In this document: piece after piece, positions 59,695-64,000 of the stretch | How the letters are laid out: every line of letters begins with the position of its first letter | Numbering within the stretch: position 1 is the first letter of the stretch | From: Nageia nagi | Lineage: Eukaryota; Pinophyta | Assembly (NCBI GenBank): GCA_050084985.1 | Contig: JBITNC010000001.1 | Location: 120,900,001-120,964,000, forward strand | Direction: 5' to 3' | DNA: 64,000 nt | Program-made: the position numbers and the translations under genes | Notes under the pieces: generated by a model | Told to the model about the DNA's origin: nothing | What the model saw: only the letters and a program-made list of their open reading frames with translations | Databases searched by the model: none

Positions 59695-61355
59695 TTTTGT
59701 TTTTGCAATTTTTACCATTTTTTTTCAAAAATGTGCATTATTTTTAAATAATAATGATAACAAGTTATTTTTCTCTAAAACTAAAGGGGGAGTATTTACT
59801 AATTTTTTAAACAATAAGAAGGAAAGAAAGAAATATTTTTTAGTAATATTGAGTAAAAATTTTATTGTAGGTTCCATTTATTATAGCCCACTATTTATAT
59901 GAGTTCCACTTTTTGTTCCACATCGCCTATGTTCCTTATAAGCCTTGAGGTGTAGCTCCTTAATAATGCTACACATTAAGCTAAAATTAAAAACATATTT
60001 ATATATGTTCCCTACCTTATGACTAGTGCATGTGGGATTTTTTATTTTCCACATGACTATTCATTCAAATAGTAAAATCTCAAGCACTTTTTTTCATGAG
60101 GACCTCTTCTTTTTCAAGTACAAGGTTGATATCTTATTTTTTAAGAACATATTTATTTTAAAATAAAGGAATATTTCTTTGTTATTTCTAAACATCTATG
60201 GTTATGGATAAAATAAATTTTATGACCATAAAAGCATAAGTTGTATTTAAAGTATGTCATGAGATATTATTCAAATAATAATTATTTTATGGGTATCTAA
60301 TATTATTTTACCCTAATATTTTAAATAAATTATGTTGATCACATGAAATTTAATTACTATAAGCCTTAATTTATGCATCTCAACATCATACTTTGAATAT
60401 TGGTTTTATTGATTTTATACTTGGTAAAAGTAAAATTATATTTTCAAGAGTGAAACTTAACATGTGCCACCTTGTTACTTTCATCTAGGAAGCTTATATC
60501 TTTGTTTAAGTATTAATACCACATTGTTGAAAATTTTGTATCCATGTTCATGGATTAATGCTACTTTACTATGACCACATGCTTGTTGATAAATATTCTT
60601 TATTTAGAAAATAATATTAACTTCCATTCAATAATATTGTTGATACATTTGGATATATATTTTATCCTTATCAATATGTTTATCAATGGATGGCCATTTC
60701 ACTTTAAGTGGATTGATGAACATGTGGTTTGTAAATCTTAACTAATGTATAGTCAAGTAGGTATTTGTGGTATAAGAATTAACTATGGTATAATAACTTT
60801 TTTTTGTAACTTGTGGCATATAATTTGTAAATCTTAATAGTGTTATTAGTTTATAACTTGATTATTGATAATATAATATATCTTAATATATTATGATAGT
60901 TTTTCTCTTTTTCTCAGAGACCCATAATCTTATCTATGTGAAAAATATTCATTGAATGATTAGAAATGTTTTGTGCTATCAATATATTTGCAATTAATTC
61001 ACATAAACTTATGTGGTAACATTTCCACCTATATTAATGATGTTTCATGCAATCAATTTCTTCTTCATATAAATCTATTATGACCTTACCATCTGCATTA
61101 ATGGTGCATAAGATATGTGTGGTGTTATGATGCATCATGTTCTAGGAAATAGGTTGATACAATTTATGGTGAATATTTTATTTCCATAACAAATCTATGG
61201 TAGCCTTTCCGTAAACCTTAATTGAGTTTACTATTACACACCTACTTACCTCATTCAAATGACTATAAATAGAGATTGTAATTTGAATGTGAAGGTATGA
61301 ATTAACTAGGATAAGAAATTATTACACATGTATCAATTATGAAGAGGATTATATT

Positions 61356-61580
61356 TTGTCTAATCCTCCACTCAACATTCCATCCAATGCTCATCTTAAT
61401 CCTTTAATCCATGCTCCAATTAATCCTCCAATATATGCTCCACCTAATCCTCCAATCCATGGTCCATTTAATACTCCATGCTATCTTTGGACTAGTGCTT
61501 TGGTTAATGTTACTCTAACTAATGTTTGGAAAGGATCATCATCTAAAGTTATAGTCAATCTCTCTTTACTATATCATTAA
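61356..61580 (+). repeat. 24-bp repeat with a short proline-rich open frame
   Basis: AATCCTCCAATCCATGCTCC-type units at 61398, 61422, 61446 and 61470 (24 bases apart), with a partial unit from 61362. The 74-codon open frame gives an eight-residue repeat (NPPIHAPI, NPPIYAPP). No signal peptide, no flanking gene and no family that I recognise; in-frame period alone can keep such a frame open. Confidence 0.7.
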
Positions 61581-62344
61581 ATACAATCTTTACACCAATA
61601 GTTATATATTGACAATCACAAATGTGATATATTTAAAGGGAAGAGAGCAATATGTGAGCAAGCCTTTAATTTGCTCATGGATGAGAGAAAAAATAGGATA
61701 ACTAATAATAACATGTTGGTTAAGCATTATTCTATGCTCCATGAGAAATTAAAATCTATCAAGCTAAATGCTATGTCCCCTAAAAATCCTTAAATTGTTC
61801 ACAAAATACTATGTTAAGTAATATCTCTACTAGTTTCTATCAATTATGAGCAAAAGAATGTTTTAAGTAACATATATTTGGTTGATTTCTACTATATAAA
61901 TAAAGATATTTATAACAAAATCATGCTTACTCAGTGTTATTTGTATAAACACTAAATCTATTTTATGATTTAGTGTGCCAAGAAGTATATTATCGTTATA
62001 CCTTGTTATAAATGCTTTGTTCTACTGTGATAAGCATTTGAAGCTTTAATCTTGTTCATGAAGTTAACCTTGTGAAAAAGATATATATATATATAATAAA
62101 GTTATGATTCATATTCATTAATATTTAAATAAATATCTTAAATTGATTGATAATATTCTTATGGATTAAGCAATCAATGATTAAGTCTTCTACCTTCTTT
62201 ACAAAGACTTAAATAATGATGCAAATTGGCAATATATAAAAATCTTGTGTAATTATAAATTGATGAAATATACCTTGATAGATTATTTATATCCATATTT
62301 ATATATGCTTGATAAGATAATTTCAAATATTATAATGATTAAAA

Positions 62345-62640
62345 GGTTCAACCTTCTCCATAATTGCCAAATATTAGAGTGGATAAAAAAGTTCGACCTT
62401 CTCCTTAATTGCAAGTATTAGAGTGGTTAAAAAGGTTTGACCTTATTTATGATTGTAGAATATTAAAATGGTTAAAAATTTTGACCTTATCTATAATTTC
62501 CAAGTATTTGAGTGCTTAAAAATTTTCTCTATGATTGTCAAGTATTGGAGTGGTTAAAAAGGTTTGACCTTCTCCATGATCACCAAGTGTTGGAGTGGTT
62601 AAAAAGATTTTTTCTTCTCTCACATTGCAATTTTTTTATG
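62345..62640. repeat. 44-bp minisatellite of A, about 7 units
   Basis: Units of GTTTGACCTTCTCCATGATT plus GCAAGTATTAGAGTGGTTAA-like text start at about 62345, 62391, 62435, 62479, 62523, 62562 and 62606. Most spacings are 44-46; one unit is shortened to 39. It is the same repeat as 57200-57330 in B. Confidence 0.92.
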
Positions 62641-64000
62641 AAAACTTGAATCTATGTTATTATATTAATGCCACCTTCTTCCATCTATACATATTAAATA
62701 GTAGCATGGTTAATAGGGTATATTTTTGTGATTAATGGCTTGTGCATCTTGATTAGGTGGCATAGTCAATTTGACCTTTTTTTTATCCAAGTTATAGTAT
62801 TATTGTTAAATACCCTAAACCTCCAATTCAACATATTTATTAATGGATAAAAATATATGCATCTTTATATGGAATTTGTTACTTGCAACCTATGCATCTT
62901 GACTACTGGTATAGTTAAGATGAAGCTTATTGTTATTCATCGTGACTAGTGGATTGGTCAAGTTGGAAATTATGTTATAACCTTATTTGACTATTACCTT
63001 AATGACCATAATCCTTACCTTAAGTTGTTGATGGAAAGAAAAAAATTCTTAGTGATTACATTCCTATTTTTTATATTGGCTTCTTAAGTAAAAGTGTGTG
63101 GTGAATACTTGTTTCTACCAATTTAATGAAATGATTTTATAATAATTGATGTTGTCTTTGACACAAAATAATTAGAAACTTGGAGAAACTCAAAAAGGAA
63201 AGAAGAGTGATGAACTCATGAAGATGATCTAATCAAGTGAAAAAAATAAAATAAAATGTTCACCACATTATTAGGGATTAGATCATATTGAATTATATTA
63301 GAAATATGTAAGTTTTTCTTTTTACTTCTTTGCTAAGTCTCTTGATTGAAGTAAAAAGAGCTAGCTATAAACAAACTCTTAGAGCATTTTCTAACTACCC
63401 CTAAAGGATATTCTAACCCATTTTATGTGGTTGATTTTTTAAATTACTAAAATTATCAAATCATTCCCACTAAGTTTACAAAAGTGAAATATGCCTTGAA
63501 TTAATATTCACCAACAAATTTTGCACTAAGACTTACAATCTACCTTTTTCCCTAATTTACAATTTCTTCCCATTCATACTTTGTTTACAATTTACCATAT
63601 TACTTACTATTGCCTATTATTGGTTAAAATTATGACATATGCTCTTATTTAATTTCATGGGTGCTTAGTTACATCAAGACAAGCATTTTCTCTGATCTTG
63701 TTTACTCCCTTTACTCCTTTATTTACTTCCTTATTCTAATGAAGTTGCCCTCAAGGGGGAGAATTATTACTATATGATGTCAACTTCATATTAAAGCATC
63801 TATGAACCTATACAATTATTTTGGATAGTAAAATTGAACCTATATAATTGCTTAAGATGGTAATATTGATATTAAGGCCTATCTTATATGATATTATTTC
63901 TTTATATAAAATTGTATGTGAACCTATATAATTGCTTAGGATGGTAAAGTTGACCTTAAGGGGGAGTGAAGTATGAATGAATGCTTCATATATAAATATT

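Larger units (their letters stand above)
58981..64000 (+). mobile_element. A: copia-family element, right part, running off the window
   Basis: Resumes the GC-rich repeat of 54089-54260 after B. About 5 kb with no gag-pol motif. It includes a 68-bp tandem duplication, a 24-bp proline-coding repeat, a 44-bp minisatellite shared with B, and two polypurine-like GGGGGAG sites near the end (63752-63761 and 63957-63966). No LTR matching 52713-53222 appears before 64000; the sequence after the second site (TGAAGTATGAATG) does not match it. Confidence 0.65.

Noticed and set aside
59654-59902. 82-codon open frame on the plus strand
   Set aside because: Begins inside a 68-bp tandem duplication and is low-complexity; no similarity seen.
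59900-59975. GTTCCACATCG followed by TTATAAG, resembling the USE and TATA of plant snRNA promoters
   Set aside because: The spacing is too short for a Pol II or Pol III snRNA promoter, no snRNA-like sequence follows, and similar motifs are common in plant LTR elements.
63957-64000. TGAAGTATGAATG after a polypurine-like run as the 3' LTR of A
   Set aside because: It does not match the start of A's 5' LTR (TGTTAGAATATATAATG), and too little sequence remains to test it.

Overview
The window looks like intergenic DNA of a large, repeat-rich land-plant genome. It is AT-rich with few CpG dinucleotides and holds no intact host gene, tRNA or rRNA that I can see. Almost everything recognisable is a decayed plant retrotransposon: Ty3/gypsy of three kinds, Ty1/copia, and an L1-type LINE. 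Very long nested elements and archaeal-RNase-H-bearing Tat-like elements would suit a gymnosperm, but that is an inference and the species cannot be fixed from the sequence.

Layout. (1) 1-7463, minus strand: a Ty3/gypsy element of the non-chromodomain (Athila/Tat-like) branch, called G1. Its integrase, RNase H, RT, protease and gag relics read right to left, followed by a tRNA-Asp-type primer site and a 1.6-kb LTR that contains 24- and 25-bp tandem arrays. G1 appears to be inserted in the left LTR of the next element. (2) 7464-18102, plus strand: a chromodomain Ty3/gypsy element, G2, with ~3-kb LTRs, an iMet primer site, gag-PR-RT-RH-INT-chromodomain relics and a polypurine tract. (3) 18103-19850: AT-rich, no gene seen. 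(4) 19851-20949 and 35204-39000, plus strand: the two halves of one L1-type LINE (ORF1, then ORF2 endonuclease-RT-zinc domain). They are split by a 14-kb Tat-like Ty3 element, T2 (20950-35203). T2 has the apparent order gag-PR-aRNH-RT-RH-INT and a 4.3-kb 3' region with accessory coding relics, including a PKKRKV nuclear-localisation-like motif and coiled-coil stretches. (5) 39001-46338: unidentified coding-like relics, a Ty3 gag fragment, and a minus-strand coiled-coil relic. (6) 46339-64000: a stack of related Ty1/copia elements. Element C (minus strand, gag-pol relic) has element A (plus strand) inserted in its 5' leader. Element B (54261-58980, plus strand) is inserted inside A. A and B keep LTR and primer-site signals, and B also has a polypurine tract, but neither shows gag-pol; their interiors are rich in 43-46-bp minisatellites.

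No gene here is likely to work. Every pol domain carries stops and frameshifts, and many stops are TAG/TAA where the domain normally has Gln or Trp, the pattern expected from deamination of methylated cytosines in silenced plant transposons. Boundaries of degenerate domains are approximate; LTR, primer-site and tandem-repeat coordinates were read base by base. All family assignments rest on visible motifs, since no database search could be run.
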